From: Pseudomonas sp. TMP9
Lineage (GTDB): Bacteria > Pseudomonadota > Gammaproteobacteria > Pseudomonadales > Pseudomonadaceae
Direction of reading: 5' to 3'
DNA length: 64,000 nt
NCBI RefSeq assembly: GCF_037943105.1
Contig: NZ_CP149803.1
Span: 2,336,001-2,400,000 of the forward strand
A program made the translations under genes and the position numbers. Below, in pieces: positions 8,457-17,405 of the stretch. Under the pieces are notes generated by a model. It ran no database searches. It had not been told where the DNA came from and saw only the letters and a program-made list of their open reading frames with translations. How positions within the stretch are numbered: position 1 is the first letter of the stretch; each line of letters opens with the position of its first letter.

Positions 8457-9601
8457 CTGAAAAGCCTTCTCTCCAATCCGAGGGCGCTCATTACACGCGA
8501 ACCAATACCGATAAGAAAGCGCTTGTTCTTGTAGTCCCTGTAAGTCTTGTTTTCCCCTTCGAATATCGCCTGCAATTCTTCGACCGACAGCCCCAGCTTG
8601 TTAGCCACAAATTCGAACTCCGTCTTCAGGAACTGCTCGTCCATTTCTGGCTTGGCGATGCGAGCCAGAGCCTCGTCCCGAGTCATCTGCCCGGTCATGA
8701 TCAGGCTGGAAAAGTGGGCACGACGCTTCTCGTAGCCGAATTTGCGCGGCATCCAATAATCTTCGTAGAAACGCGTAAACCGCGACTCGTGGTGCTTATG
8801 CTGAAACTTCTGCCAGCCGAAACGACGCTCCAGCTCGGCTTCGGCTTCTTGCTTGACATAAGGCACAAGATTGAGCGGTTTGACGATTTGCATGCCCAGC
8901 ACACGCTGGTAGAGAATCTTGTATGTCATAATATCGACAAGGGGGAAAGTCTTGAGCGGTCGCTTGCCGAAGCGCTTGTGGATATCCGTAAACAGGGTCT
9001 TGTCGATCCCTGGATACCCGCCCCACTCCTCCGGCTCGCGGCAGCACTCGGTCGAATAATTGCCACCGGTGAGCACATATTTGATGCCGTTCTTACGTGC
9101 GAACTTGTACAGCCCGGAAAAAAAAGCAGCATCCTGAGGCAAATCCTGGTCCGCAATTTGCGAACGCAAAAAAGCAACCTGCAGATCCTTCATCTCTTCC
9201 CAGTTGATCACCTCGGTATAGAGATCCAGGCCAAGGCCATCTACCAGCTTCTCGATATTGCCCACCGCCTGGTCAGTATTCCAGCCCGCATCCACGTGAA
9301 AAAGCAACGGGCGCAGCCCCATCTTTTCCTTGGCGATATAAGCTGCGTAAGAACTATCGAGGCCGCCACTCAGGCCGATGATGCAGTCGAAATCCTTGCC
9401 CTCACCCTGTTTCTTGATTTTCGCGGCGAGTGCTGCAAGCTCCGCCTCCCCGCGCCCATCGGGATGCCAGTTGGGAGCGATTTCTGATTTGAAATTGTTG
9501 CAGTATTCGCAGACACCCTCCCCATCAAAAGAGATACGAGGATCGCTTGTGTCCATGATGCAATTACGACACATCGCAAATGATAACTGCTTATTAGGCA
9601 T
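8453..9601 (-). CDS. wbpG: LPS N-acetyl-sugar amidotransferase WbpG
   Basis: 382 residues. Near the N-terminus CRNC (Cys11, Cys14) and CEYC (Cys31, Cys34) form a likely zinc site. The PP-loop GLSGGLDSS around residues 77-84 marks the ATP pyrophosphatase family, which activates the acetamido oxygen by adenylation before ammonia attack. Length and layout match WbpG/PseA-type amidotransferases. In P. aeruginosa O5 the enzyme makes the acetamidino sugar ManNAc3NAmA, at nucleotide-sugar or later level. The partners hisH and hisF follow immediately, and the genes for UDP-ManNAc3NAcA are in the same locus, so the substrate is a reasonable inference. Confidence 0.92.
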   Translation of the reverse strand: MPNKQLSFAMCRNCIMDTSDPRISFDGEGVCEYCNNFKSEIAPNWHPDGRGEAELAALAAKIKKQGEGKDFDCIIGLSGGLDSSYAAYIAKEKMGLRPLLFHVDAGWNTDQAVGNIEKLVDGLGLDLYTEVINWEEMKDLQVAFLRSQIADQDLPQDAAFFSGLYKFARKNGIKYVLTGGNYSTECCREPEEWGGYPGIDKTLFTDIHKRFGKRPLKTFPLVDIMTYKILYQRVLGMQIVKPLNLVPYVKQEAEAELERRFGWQKFQHKHHESRFTRFYEDYWMPRKFGYEKRRAHFSSLIMTGQMTRDEALARIAKPEMDEQFLKTEFEFVANKLGLSVEELQAIFEGENKTYRDYKNKRFLIGIGSRVMSALGLERRLFR

Positions 9602-9607
9602 AGCATT

Positions 9608-10888
9608 TTAACCTTTGTTCACTAGCTGAATAACTTCAGCGTATTGATTAGCTTGAGCTCGCCTTGAGAGGCCTTTGGCAAAGTCTGAAAAAAAACTTTC
9701 CTTTCTTAAGTAAAAATCTTCATCAAGGAATGCATGTAGAAAGATATCAGATTGTGTGCCGACGAAATGAGACTCACTGGCTTTAACCAAAAATGATCCA
9801 GCAAGAGCTTGTGGAGATATATCAGCAACAATCGGTCGGCCGGAACCAAGATATTCAAAAAGCTTAGTAGTTAAAATACCTCGAGCACTGACCGATTCCT
9901 GCGAGGAGGTCTCGGAGAATAGTAAGTAATCTGCCCCAACAACAAGCTTCAAAGACTCCACATATGGGACTGCACCATAAAACGAAAATGCACCCTGAAT
10001 ACTTGGATAAGTGTTGGATAGCGCAGCTTTGATCAAATCAGCACCACCATAAAACTCAAACCTGAGGCGCTCAAAAGCAGGGGTATTAAGCTCACGAAGT
10101 CGCACAAGAGCCCTCATCACATTATGAGGAACTCGCCCTGGCGATACAATTCCCATATAGCGAATAACTGTTAAACGAGAATCATGCGGCAAAACTTGGT
10201 TGCGCGCGAAGTCCAAAACCTCATGGTCATAACCATTCATTATCGTAGTCACTCTAGGAGTCATACCCCTATAGTAAGCGCTCATTGGCTCCGATATAGC
10301 GACCACGTGATCGGAATTCCCAACCAGCCACCTATCAAACTTAAACTCTAGCCACTTCGCAAAAGCACCACCAGGCATCTCGTGGCACTCACTAAAATGG
10401 TCTCTGTAATCAAGGACACAGGGAACGCCGAACCTTTTCTTACATATCACAGCAGCCAGGAGCATCGGCCATGGCGGAGCAGACCCAATCACAACATCTG
10501 CAGATCGCAGCACCGAGTTAACTTTTAGATCTAAAGTCGGCTTCAGAAAAGCAACTGCAAAAGGTAAGCGAGGGTCAGGTATTTGGCCTAACATCTTAAG
10601 GACAAAATTCTTAAATCGCCTTTTGAAAGATGGGGCTTCAGTATACATCGGCTCAAAAACACCATGACTCTCGGTCGATGGGATTTTTCTGCCAAAACCA
10701 TCTAATTCAATGACATTGACTCCTGCCGGATAAGCTTCCGTAAACCTACCGTCAGTCGCGGTTTTTTTTGTTGTTATAACCGTCACAGAGTGCCCATCCG
10801 AAGCAAGATACTTGGAAATCGCTTCTACACGCTTGGCCCCCGAACTATTGACCGGTGGATAATAGTGCACAATAAAAACAACATTCAT
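9608..10888 (-). CDS. Glycosyltransferase, GT4-like
   Basis: 426 residues. The N-terminus VVFIVHYYPPVNSSGAKR is the glycine/serine-rich start of a GT-B glycosyltransferase. The C-terminal half has a predicted donor-binding stretch ending KLFEYLGSGRPIVADI, with Glu in the usual nucleotide-sugar position. It is one of only two cytosolic glycosyltransferases in the locus besides the initiating enzyme. The other is assigned to L-FucNAc, so this one probably adds the uronic acid sugar ManNAc3NAcA or ManNAc3NAmA. The base composition is richer in A+T than wbpG next to it. The specificity is inferred only from elimination. Confidence 0.8.
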   Translation of the reverse strand: MNVVFIVHYYPPVNSSGAKRVEAISKYLASDGHSVTVITTKKTATDGRFTEAYPAGVNVIELDGFGRKIPSTESHGVFEPMYTEAPSFKRRFKNFVLKMLGQIPDPRLPFAVAFLKPTLDLKVNSVLRSADVVIGSAPPWPMLLAAVICKKRFGVPCVLDYRDHFSECHEMPGGAFAKWLEFKFDRWLVGNSDHVVAISEPMSAYYRGMTPRVTTIMNGYDHEVLDFARNQVLPHDSRLTVIRYMGIVSPGRVPHNVMRALVRLRELNTPAFERLRFEFYGGADLIKAALSNTYPSIQGAFSFYGAVPYVESLKLVVGADYLLFSETSSQESVSARGILTTKLFEYLGSGRPIVADISPQALAGSFLVKASESHFVGTQSDIFLHAFLDEDFYLRKESFFSDFAKGLSRRAQANQYAEVIQLVNKG

Positions 10889-10931
10889 AAAACAACCTCA
10901 AAGCATAAGTAAAAATAGCCCTGTAAAACCA

Positions 10932-12152
10932 TCATCTCGATATGCAGTAGACCCTAACAAATAGCGCATGAAATAATATATACAGAAAACCGTTGCTCAT
11001 AAGCATTCCAATTAGGGATGCCGAGTATAATGTCAAAGCAAAAACAGGCCACAAAGACTTGAAGGCAACATCATTAGAGAGCCTGAACCACCTAAAAACC
11101 TGGCCAATAAAGAACGAGAAACAAAAAACACCAGTCCAACCAAAGTTAACATAGGCGTCAGATATAAAAACAGCATTAGCGTTAGCAATTTCATTCCAGC
11201 TTCCGAACTGATGCTGAAAAACAAAACGCTCTATGTTAACTCTGTCCATACCAGAAACCAGTGACAGGAACGTACTGGTTGCCCCCATCAAAAAATCGCC
11301 CTTGAATATCTCAGAATGTACGAGCAGGGTGTCAGTAGCAGTAAACAATGGCACGGCAAATAGACGCCAAAACAGATAATCCAATCCGCCAAGTGGCAAA
11401 TATTCAGCAGAAAAATAATAGGCCAGCGGTACATTTTCTGTACGCATCGCGGTTGACGCATCACCAAGCGAAAGAAAAACAGCAATCGCTAAAATAAATG
11501 GAATACCTAACAGGCAAGCTAAAAACATACGAATTGAAAGTCGTCCCGTTATGGCAAAGCAAACCAAGACAGGTAAAAAAATATTAAGAAAAAGAGCTTT
11601 CTGCAAAAAGCTTATACAAAAAATAAACGACATGAAGAAGAATAAATGTCTGTATTTATTATTATCCCTATACATTAAGACCAGACTATAGGGAATAAGT
11701 ACTGTTGTAAAAATCGTACTCAAGTATAATAATATTGATTCCAGCCCCGTACGACCTTTGAAAAAATCACCTCTCTGCTGGCTTAGGTCGTCTGCATTAG
11801 CACCCTGTAAAGCACTGTATAGAGGTATAGATGGAGCAGTATAAAATGTATACGCTGCAAACATTAAAAAAAACAACCACACTATACAGTTAAAACCCGT
11901 ACTTTTAATTATAACTCGGCGCACGCCCGGAGAAAACTGGCCATCAAATAACGGAGTGAAATAGCCAGCCACGAGTATAACTATTGAGAAAAAGGTCAAT
12001 CCGGATAACTTTAAAAAGTACTCATCTACTGAAAAAAACATGAAGAGCGAAAATGGAATAACACAATAAGTCAGGCCAATAAAAAATAAAAAGATAAAAA
12101 AGCCAAACCCAGGGAGAAAAAGCCTTTCAGCTAGATTTTTCAAAACAAACAT
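10932..12152 (-). CDS. wzy: O-antigen polymerase Wzy
   Basis: 406 residues, strongly hydrophobic, with roughly ten to twelve predicted membrane helices and a large loop near residues 220-290 that would lie in the periplasm. Wzy proteins have little sequence conservation. The call rests on length, topology, low G+C and position beside wzx and wzz in a Wzy-dependent locus. Such proteins join O-units at the reducing end in the periplasm, with chain length set by Wzz. The coding strand is very A+T rich with many rare codons for a Pseudomonas, as is common for wzy. No other gene in the locus fits this role. Confidence 0.82.
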   Translation of the reverse strand: MFVLKNLAERLFLPGFGFFIFLFFIGLTYCVIPFSLFMFFSVDEYFLKLSGLTFFSIVILVAGYFTPLFDGQFSPGVRRVIIKSTGFNCIVWLFFLMFAAYTFYTAPSIPLYSALQGANADDLSQQRGDFFKGRTGLESILLYLSTIFTTVLIPYSLVLMYRDNNKYRHLFFFMSFIFCISFLQKALFLNIFLPVLVCFAITGRLSIRMFLACLLGIPFILAIAVFLSLGDASTAMRTENVPLAYYFSAEYLPLGGLDYLFWRLFAVPLFTATDTLLVHSEIFKGDFLMGATSTFLSLVSGMDRVNIERFVFQHQFGSWNEIANANAVFISDAYVNFGWTGVFCFSFFIGQVFRWFRLSNDVAFKSLWPVFALTLYSASLIGMLMSNGFLYILFHALFVRVYCISR

Positions 12153-12179
12153 ACCTATATCTATAAGAGAAGAAACCAG

Positions 12180-13244
12180 TTATTGGGTATTAGCAAATAG
12201 CACATTTATAATTTTAGAAGCTGTGTCACCCTGACCATATATAAACTCACTGAAATCATATGTATCAGAAGAATTTATAGCTTCTTTTATTCTTTCAGCA
12301 GAGTCACCAACGAGAATATTCACTCCTTTTTCGACAAGCTCAACCCATTCGGTTTCGTTACGCATGGTCACGCAATATTTCTTATGGAAGTAGGCTTCTT
12401 TTTGAACGCCGCCCGAATCAGTAGCTATTAGCCTACAATTAGCCTCTAACCAGTTCATTTCAAGATAACCAACAGGGCTAACAACTCGAACACAATCTGG
12501 TATCAATATGGATAAAGATTCAAGTTTTTTTCGTGTACGCGGATGCATGGGCAAAATTACTGGGAGCTGAGAACAGCCCAGACCTGACAAAATATTCCTG
12601 ATTCTAATCTCCGAATCCGTATTTTCGGCTCTGTGAACGGTGCAAAGTATAAAATTATTAACTTCGAACCCTTCAACATCAAACCAACTTGGCTTTTTAG
12701 CACGATCCAAATAAAAAATGGTCGCATCGTACATCACATCACCAACGACATGTATTTTTTCAGCTGCAATTCGCTCATTCAATAGATTTTCCTCAGCCAC
12801 TTGAGTGGGAGAAAAAAGCAATGAGGATACATGATCAGTCAATACTCTATTAATTTCCTCAGGCATCCTACGATTGAATGAGCGCAGGCCCGCCTCGATA
12901 TGTGCGATTGGAATATAAAGTTTAGCGGCAGCAAGCGCACCAGCAAGCGTACTATCGGTATCACCGTAAACTAAAACCCAATCTGGCTTTTCTACAACCA
13001 TCAACTCCTCAAGTTTCTCCAACATACGACCAGTATTTTGCCCATGCGTACCACCTCCCACAGCAAGATTGTAGGAAGGCTGAGGAATACTAAGTTCACT
13101 AAAGAAAACATCTGACATATCATTATCATAATGCTGTCCAGTATGAACAAGCACCTCTTCAATATTGTGCGCTAAGAACGCACGAGAAAGTACAGCTGCT
13201 TTAATAAACTGGGGCCTAGCCCCAACCACAGTGAAAACTTTCAT
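12180..13244 (-). CDS. wbpI: UDP-GlcNAc3NAcA 2-epimerase WbpI
   Basis: 354 residues of the WecB/WbpI epimerase family: VFTVVGARPQFIKAAVLS at the N-terminus, VHTGQHYD, YGDTDSTLAGALAAAKL, HIEAGLRSFNRRMPEE, and the C-terminal TDSGGVQKEAYF. WbpI inverts C-2 of UDP-GlcNAc3NAcA to give UDP-ManNAc3NAcA, the last nucleotide-sugar step before amidination. The motif HIEAGLRS is nearer to WbpI/WecB than that of wbjD in the same locus. The presence of wbpA, wbpB, wbpD and wbpE supports the uronic acid substrate. The gene overlaps the wzx stop by four bases and shares the A+T-rich composition of its neighbours. Confidence 0.9.
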   Translation of the reverse strand: MKVFTVVGARPQFIKAAVLSRAFLAHNIEEVLVHTGQHYDNDMSDVFFSELSIPQPSYNLAVGGGTHGQNTGRMLEKLEELMVVEKPDWVLVYGDTDSTLAGALAAAKLYIPIAHIEAGLRSFNRRMPEEINRVLTDHVSSLLFSPTQVAEENLLNERIAAEKIHVVGDVMYDATIFYLDRAKKPSWFDVEGFEVNNFILCTVHRAENTDSEIRIRNILSGLGCSQLPVILPMHPRTRKKLESLSILIPDCVRVVSPVGYLEMNWLEANCRLIATDSGGVQKEAYFHKKYCVTMRNETEWVELVEKGVNILVGDSAERIKEAINSSDTYDFSEFIYGQGDTASKIINVLFANTQ

Positions 13245-14503
13245 TTAACCTCCAAGCCAACTCGACTGATTAATTTTAAAGTTACAAAAATGCTCGCGAC
13301 ATAGAAAAATAACATCCAGATGCTGTAGATAAGTATCGAAACAGCAAATCCGACCTCATATATACCGCAAGCGATTAGACAAGCCACAACAACAAATAGA
13401 CGACAAACATCCCAAATCAACTGGACATCTTGCCTGCCGATGACATTTAGAGTCTGACTTAATGGTGACGCAACAAACTGTCCAAGAAAAAAAGGAGCCA
13501 ACACCAATACTAACGATGAAACACCACCCCATTCGCCACCAAATATATACTCAGAAAAATAAAAAAGAATTAGTGTAGATACAGTAACCAAAGGCAACCC
13601 AGACCACAATAAATTTCTAAACGATTTAATATAGAATTTTTTGGCATCAATAGGATTTCGCTTTAGTATTTCGGGAAACTCAGACAAGTAAACACTTGCA
13701 ATAGCAGCGCCCAAAAAAGCCATAGGCGCACCCATCGCTCGCTGAGTCAGTGCAAAAAGCCCTGCATCTGCTACCGTCCAAAAATAGATAATAAGAAAGG
13801 GTAAAGAGTTGGTGGCCGCAGTATTTAAAGTACTTGCAGAAGCAGAGAATTTTGGAAACCTAACATACTTCCTGAGCAACACCATCAATTTTGAAAATTT
13901 TGGAGGTTTGGCCTCTTTTAAGGCACCATGCAAAATCTCGAAACTTCCTAACCCCTGACTAATGATATAACTCAATACAAGCGAGCCGCTACCAAATGAA
14001 AGAAAACCTGAAATAACTTGTAAGAATGCCTGTGCAGAGCTTCTATATATATTAGCCTTAGACAGCAAATAAAAATTTTTATCTTTAATAGAGAAATATG
14101 TCGCGACTTGAAAAGAGCCTGCTAAAAAAACAGCTATAGGTAGAGCCCAAAGATAAGCTCCCACGTAATAGAAATCAAAAAACCATAAGAAAAATATAAA
14201 AATCGCAACTACAAATGAAATCAGGCATAGTATGTAGATACACAAAAAAACCAATTCTAACGAATGCTTCCTCATTGGGACTTGTGGTATGGCGAGCTCA
14301 TACTTCAGCGATGAGAAAGAAATCAAAATTGTCAGAATTGCAACAAAAGCACCTAGTACTCCAAAATCTTCTGGCGTAAAAAGCCTGCTCAACAAAGGCG
14401 TCACCGCAAAAGTAACACCTTGAGCCAGTACCGTACCACCAAACATAACAGCAATCGAGCGAGCTATTATTGAATTAAAACGACCTAGAACCCACTGTTT
14501 CAT
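13241..14503 (-). CDS. wzx: O-antigen flippase Wzx
   Basis: 420 residues, about twelve predicted membrane helices, with the family's N-terminal signature (SIAVMFGGTVLAQGVTF and PLLSRLFTPEDFGVLG). This is the MOP/PST-type exporter of the polysaccharide biosynthesis family. It flips undecaprenyl-diphosphate-linked O-units from the cytosolic to the periplasmic side of the inner membrane, before Wzy polymerisation. It overlaps wbpE upstream and wbpI downstream by four bases each. The gene is A+T rich, as expected for a locus-specific wzx. The transport class is clear; that it is specific to this O-unit is inferred from position. Confidence 0.9.
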   Translation of the reverse strand: MKQWVLGRFNSIIARSIAVMFGGTVLAQGVTFAVTPLLSRLFTPEDFGVLGAFVAILTILISFSSLKYELAIPQVPMRKHSLELVFLCIYILCLISFVVAIFIFFLWFFDFYYVGAYLWALPIAVFLAGSFQVATYFSIKDKNFYLLSKANIYRSSAQAFLQVISGFLSFGSGSLVLSYIISQGLGSFEILHGALKEAKPPKFSKLMVLLRKYVRFPKFSASASTLNTAATNSLPFLIIYFWTVADAGLFALTQRAMGAPMAFLGAAIASVYLSEFPEILKRNPIDAKKFYIKSFRNLLWSGLPLVTVSTLILFYFSEYIFGGEWGGVSSLVLVLAPFFLGQFVASPLSQTLNVIGRQDVQLIWDVCRLFVVVACLIACGIYEVGFAVSILIYSIWMLFFYVASIFVTLKLISRVGLEVK

Positions 14504-15576
14504 TTAGACAACGCTTGCGTTATTAATCTTATATCGCCTGCCTTTAGATAAGGATGCATAGGTAAGCTCATTACCTTCTGCGAAAGTTCGTCACCAACGG
14601 GAAGATACGCTTCATCAAAAACAGCGGGCTGCTTGTTCAATGGTATAGGGTAGTGCACAGCAGTTGGTACACCCTGCTCCATGAGGTGCTGCTGTAGGCT
14701 ATCACGATGACCTACACAAATAGTGTATTGGGCATAGGCACTAACGTTATATGGTTCGATATAAGGATTTTTTATCGCGTGCTGCGACAACAACCGATCG
14801 TAGGTTAAGGCCACTTTTTGCCGAGCAATCAGCTCACTAGGAAAAATCTCCAGCTTGGGTAAAAGAATCGCTGCTTGCAGTGTATCCAGGCGGCTATTAA
14901 CCCCCACACGGATATGGTGATAACGGCGATCCTGCCCGTGACGCGCAATTTGCCTTAGCACTTTTGCCAGCTCTTCATCATTGGTAAAAATCGCGCCGCC
15001 ATCGCCATAGCAACCCAGCGGCTTGCTCGGAAAGAAGCTCGTGCAGGCAATAGTGCTCAGATTGCAAGAGCGCTTATCTTTGTAGGTTGCACCAAAACTC
15101 TGCGCAGCATCCTCGATTACCGGAATACCGTATTTCGCAGCTATTGCATTGATGGCATCGAAATCCGCGCATTGTCCGTAGAGTGAAACAGGGATGATAG
15201 CTTTAGTGCGTGGGGTGATAGCAGCTTCCAGCAGGTTCGGGTCGAGGTTGTACGTACGCGGGTCGATATCAACGTAGACCGGTTTTGCCCCCAATAAGGC
15301 CACAGTTTCGGCTGTAGCTATATAGGTGAATCCAGGGGTAATTACTTCATCGCCCGGACCAATCCCTAACGCCATCTGCGCAATCTGCAGCGCATCGGTG
15401 CCGTTGGCGCAGGTGATGCAGTATTTAGCGCCAACAAAAGCGGCTAGCTTTTCTTCCAGCTCAGCCACTTCCGGACCAAGAATGTACTGGCCGTGGGCAA
15501 GCACTCGCTGGATACCAGCGTCGATCTTGTCCTTGATACGGACTTGTTGGGTTTTCAGGTCGATGAACTCGATCAT
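14500..15576 (-). CDS. wbpE: UDP-3-keto-GlcNAcA aminotransferase WbpE
   Basis: 358 residues, DegT/DnrJ/EryC1 family, PLP-dependent. ANGTDALQIA (residues 57-66) binds the PLP phosphate, IEDAAQSFGA carries the Asp contacting the pyridine nitrogen, and Lys185 in SFFPSKPLGCYGDGG is the Schiff-base lysine. WbpE adds the 3-amino group, from glutamate, to the 3-keto-uronic acid made by WbpB, in a coupled cycle that regenerates alpha-ketoglutarate for WbpB. wbpD follows upstream in transcription order and wzx downstream. The length and motifs match the P. aeruginosa enzyme closely. It is distinct from the second DegT-type aminotransferase at 16218-17378. Confidence 0.92.
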   Translation of the reverse strand: MIEFIDLKTQQVRIKDKIDAGIQRVLAHGQYILGPEVAELEEKLAAFVGAKYCITCANGTDALQIAQMALGIGPGDEVITPGFTYIATAETVALLGAKPVYVDIDPRTYNLDPNLLEAAITPRTKAIIPVSLYGQCADFDAINAIAAKYGIPVIEDAAQSFGATYKDKRSCNLSTIACTSFFPSKPLGCYGDGGAIFTNDEELAKVLRQIARHGQDRRYHHIRVGVNSRLDTLQAAILLPKLEIFPSELIARQKVALTYDRLLSQHAIKNPYIEPYNVSAYAQYTICVGHRDSLQQHLMEQGVPTAVHYPIPLNKQPAVFDEAYLPVGDELSQKVMSLPMHPYLKAGDIRLITQALSK

Positions 15577-16161
15577 TTATTGCGCATCCACTTTGCTCAG
15601 GGTTGTGCCATTCAATACATAGCGGGAACCAGTGTGCTGGCAGGCAACTTCGCCCTCACCTGTCACTGGCAGTGTCAGTTGCTCGCCAAACTCGCTCATC
15701 CAACCAATCTGGCGTGCTGGTACGCCCACCATCAGGGCATATGCTGATATGTCCTTGTTGACTACCGCACCGGCCCCGACGAAAGCGTACTCACCAATGG
15801 TCACACCACAAACGATGGTGCAGTTGGCGCCGAGGGTGGCTCCTTTTTTCACCAGGGTGTCGCGATACTGGTCCTTGCGCCCGATCAGCGAACGCGGATT
15901 GTACACATTGGTAAATACCATGCTAGGGCCGCAGAATACGCCCTGTTCAAGGGTGACGTTGTCGTACACCGAAACGTTGTTCTGCACCTTGCAATTATCG
16001 CCGATTACAACCTTGTTGCCGACGAAGACGTTTTGACCGAGGGATACGCCCTTCCCTATACGGGCTCCGCCACAGACATGCACGAAATGCCAGACACGCG
16101 AGCCTTCACCGATCTGAGCACCGTCGTCGATGATGGCACTGGAGTGCTGGTAAAACTTCAT
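15577..16161 (-). CDS. wbpD: UDP-GlcNAc3NA N-acetyltransferase WbpD
   Basis: 194 residues, nearly all left-handed beta-helix: repeated hexapeptides from [17 protein letters not shown] to [15 protein letters not shown], then [22 protein letters not shown] as the closing cap. The family member WbpD uses acetyl-CoA to acetylate the 3-amino group of UDP-GlcNAc3NA, giving UDP-GlcNAc3NAcA. The start ATG 16161 precedes KFYQHSSAI. The stop directly abuts the start of wbpE, which makes the substrate, and both lie in the same transcript. The short C-terminal tail after the cap has no recognised motif. It is a cytosolic trimer in the known family. Confidence 0.91.
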   Translation of the reverse strand: MKFYQHSSAIIDDGAQIGEGSRVWHFVHVCGGARIGKGVSLGQNVFVGNKVVIGDNCKVQNNVSVYDNVTLEQGVFCGPSMVFTNVYNPRSLIGRKDQYRDTLVKKGATLGANCTIVCGVTIGEYAFVGAGAVVNKDISAYALMVGVPARQIGWMSEFGEQLTLPVTGEGEVACQHTGSRYVLNGTTLSKVDAQ

Positions 16162-16217
16162 ATTCTAACTACCTGAAAAATATTATAAGAAGCAGTCAAT
16201 AGACGCCGGACAATGAT

Positions 16218-17378
16218 TTATAACTTTACACCACCAACAACAGCACGACTCAGGACATCCATGACCCATCCTTGCTGTTCTATAGTCAGCCCCACCCAAA
16301 GAGGCAATCGAATCAAACATTTGGAAATTTTATTGGTCACCTCCATCGACCCTGCGACCCTGCCATAGCGCTCTCCTGCAGGCGAAGAATGCAGTGGCAC
16401 ATAGTGAAAGACTGCATTTATATCATTGCTCTTTAATTCACTCAAAACTGCTTGCCGACCGATACCAGGAGCAAGTAGCACATAATACATGTGCGCATTA
16501 TGCTGACAGTCCACTGGCACTCTAGGGCGTTGCAGCAGCCCCTTACTCTCGAGCGTTTCCAACGCCTCATGATAACGAGCCCAAATTGCCAAACGCTCCC
16601 TAGTAATTGTTTGTGCTTCTTCCAGTTGGGCCCAGAGGAACGCCGCAGTTAGTTCACCAGGAAGAAAGGAAGAGCCAACCTCCTGCCAGGTGTATTTGTC
16701 CACCTCGCCTCGGAAGAAACGGTTTCGATCCGTACCTTTTTCCCGAATAATCTCTGCGCGCAAGGCCAGCTCGGGATCGTTAACCAACAACGCTCCACCC
16801 TCGCCGGAGATCACATTCTTGGTTTCGTGAAAGCTATAGGCACCCAGATCACCAATGCTGCCAAGCGCACGACCTTTATAAGTAGACATCACACCCTGTG
16901 CAGCATCCTCCACAACTTTGAGGCCGTGCCGACGAGCAATCGCCATGATGGCATCCATCTCGCACGCGACACCCGCGTAATGCACCGGCACAATCGCCCT
17001 AGTGCGGGGGGTAATGGCCGCTTCGATCAAGCGCTCATCAAGATTCAGCGTGTCCTCACGAATATCCACAAACACCGGCACACCGCCACGCAACACAAAG
17101 GCATTGGCCGTCGACACAAAGGTGTAGGACGGCATTATGACTTCGTCGCCCGGCTGGATATCCAGCAACAGGGCTGCCATCTCCAGCGCTGCAGTACAAG
17201 AATGAGTCAACAGTGCCTTGGAACAGTCAGTACTTTGCTCAAGCCAATTGTGGCAACGTTTGGTGAAAGGACCATCGCCTGCAAGCTTATTGCCGAAATT
17301 CGCTTCGGCAATATAATAAAGCTCTTTGCCGGTCATGTACGGCTTGTTGAACGGAATTTTCAAGCTATTCAATTCCAC
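16218..17378 (-). CDS. Nucleotide-4-keto-sugar aminotransferase, WecE/FdtB-like
   Basis: 386 residues from GTG 17378, DegT/DnrJ/EryC1 family. PLP motifs are clear: THSCTAALEMAA for the phosphate, VVEDAAQGV for the pyridine Asp, and Lys187 in SFHETKNVISGEGG as the Schiff-base lysine. The N-terminus IPFNKPYMTGKELYYI and the HETKN motif are those of WecE (RffA), which makes dTDP-4-amino-4,6-dideoxygalactose (dTDP-Fuc4N). It begins the extra module between wbpB and wbpD and would supply an amino sugar for the methyltransferases and acyltransferase nearby. The dTDP-4-keto precursor genes (rmlA, rmlB) are not in the window. The 4-amino class is likely; the exact sugar is inferred. Confidence 0.85.
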   Translation of the reverse strand: MELNSLKIPFNKPYMTGKELYYIAEANFGNKLAGDGPFTKRCHNWLEQSTDCSKALLTHSCTAALEMAALLLDIQPGDEVIMPSYTFVSTANAFVLRGGVPVFVDIREDTLNLDERLIEAAITPRTRAIVPVHYAGVACEMDAIMAIARRHGLKVVEDAAQGVMSTYKGRALGSIGDLGAYSFHETKNVISGEGGALLVNDPELALRAEIIREKGTDRNRFFRGEVDKYTWQEVGSSFLPGELTAAFLWAQLEEAQTITRERLAIWARYHEALETLESKGLLQRPRVPVDCQHNAHMYYVLLAPGIGRQAVLSELKSNDINAVFHYVPLHSSPAGERYGRVAGSMEVTNKISKCLIRLPLWVGLTIEQQGWVMDVLSRAVVGGVKL

Positions 17379-17405
17379 ACCCCGCTTGCTTGTTCAATAT
17401 CCAGA

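Noticed and set aside
8714..9487. 257-codon plus-strand frame
   Set aside because: Antisense to wbpG, which has PP-loop and zinc motifs.
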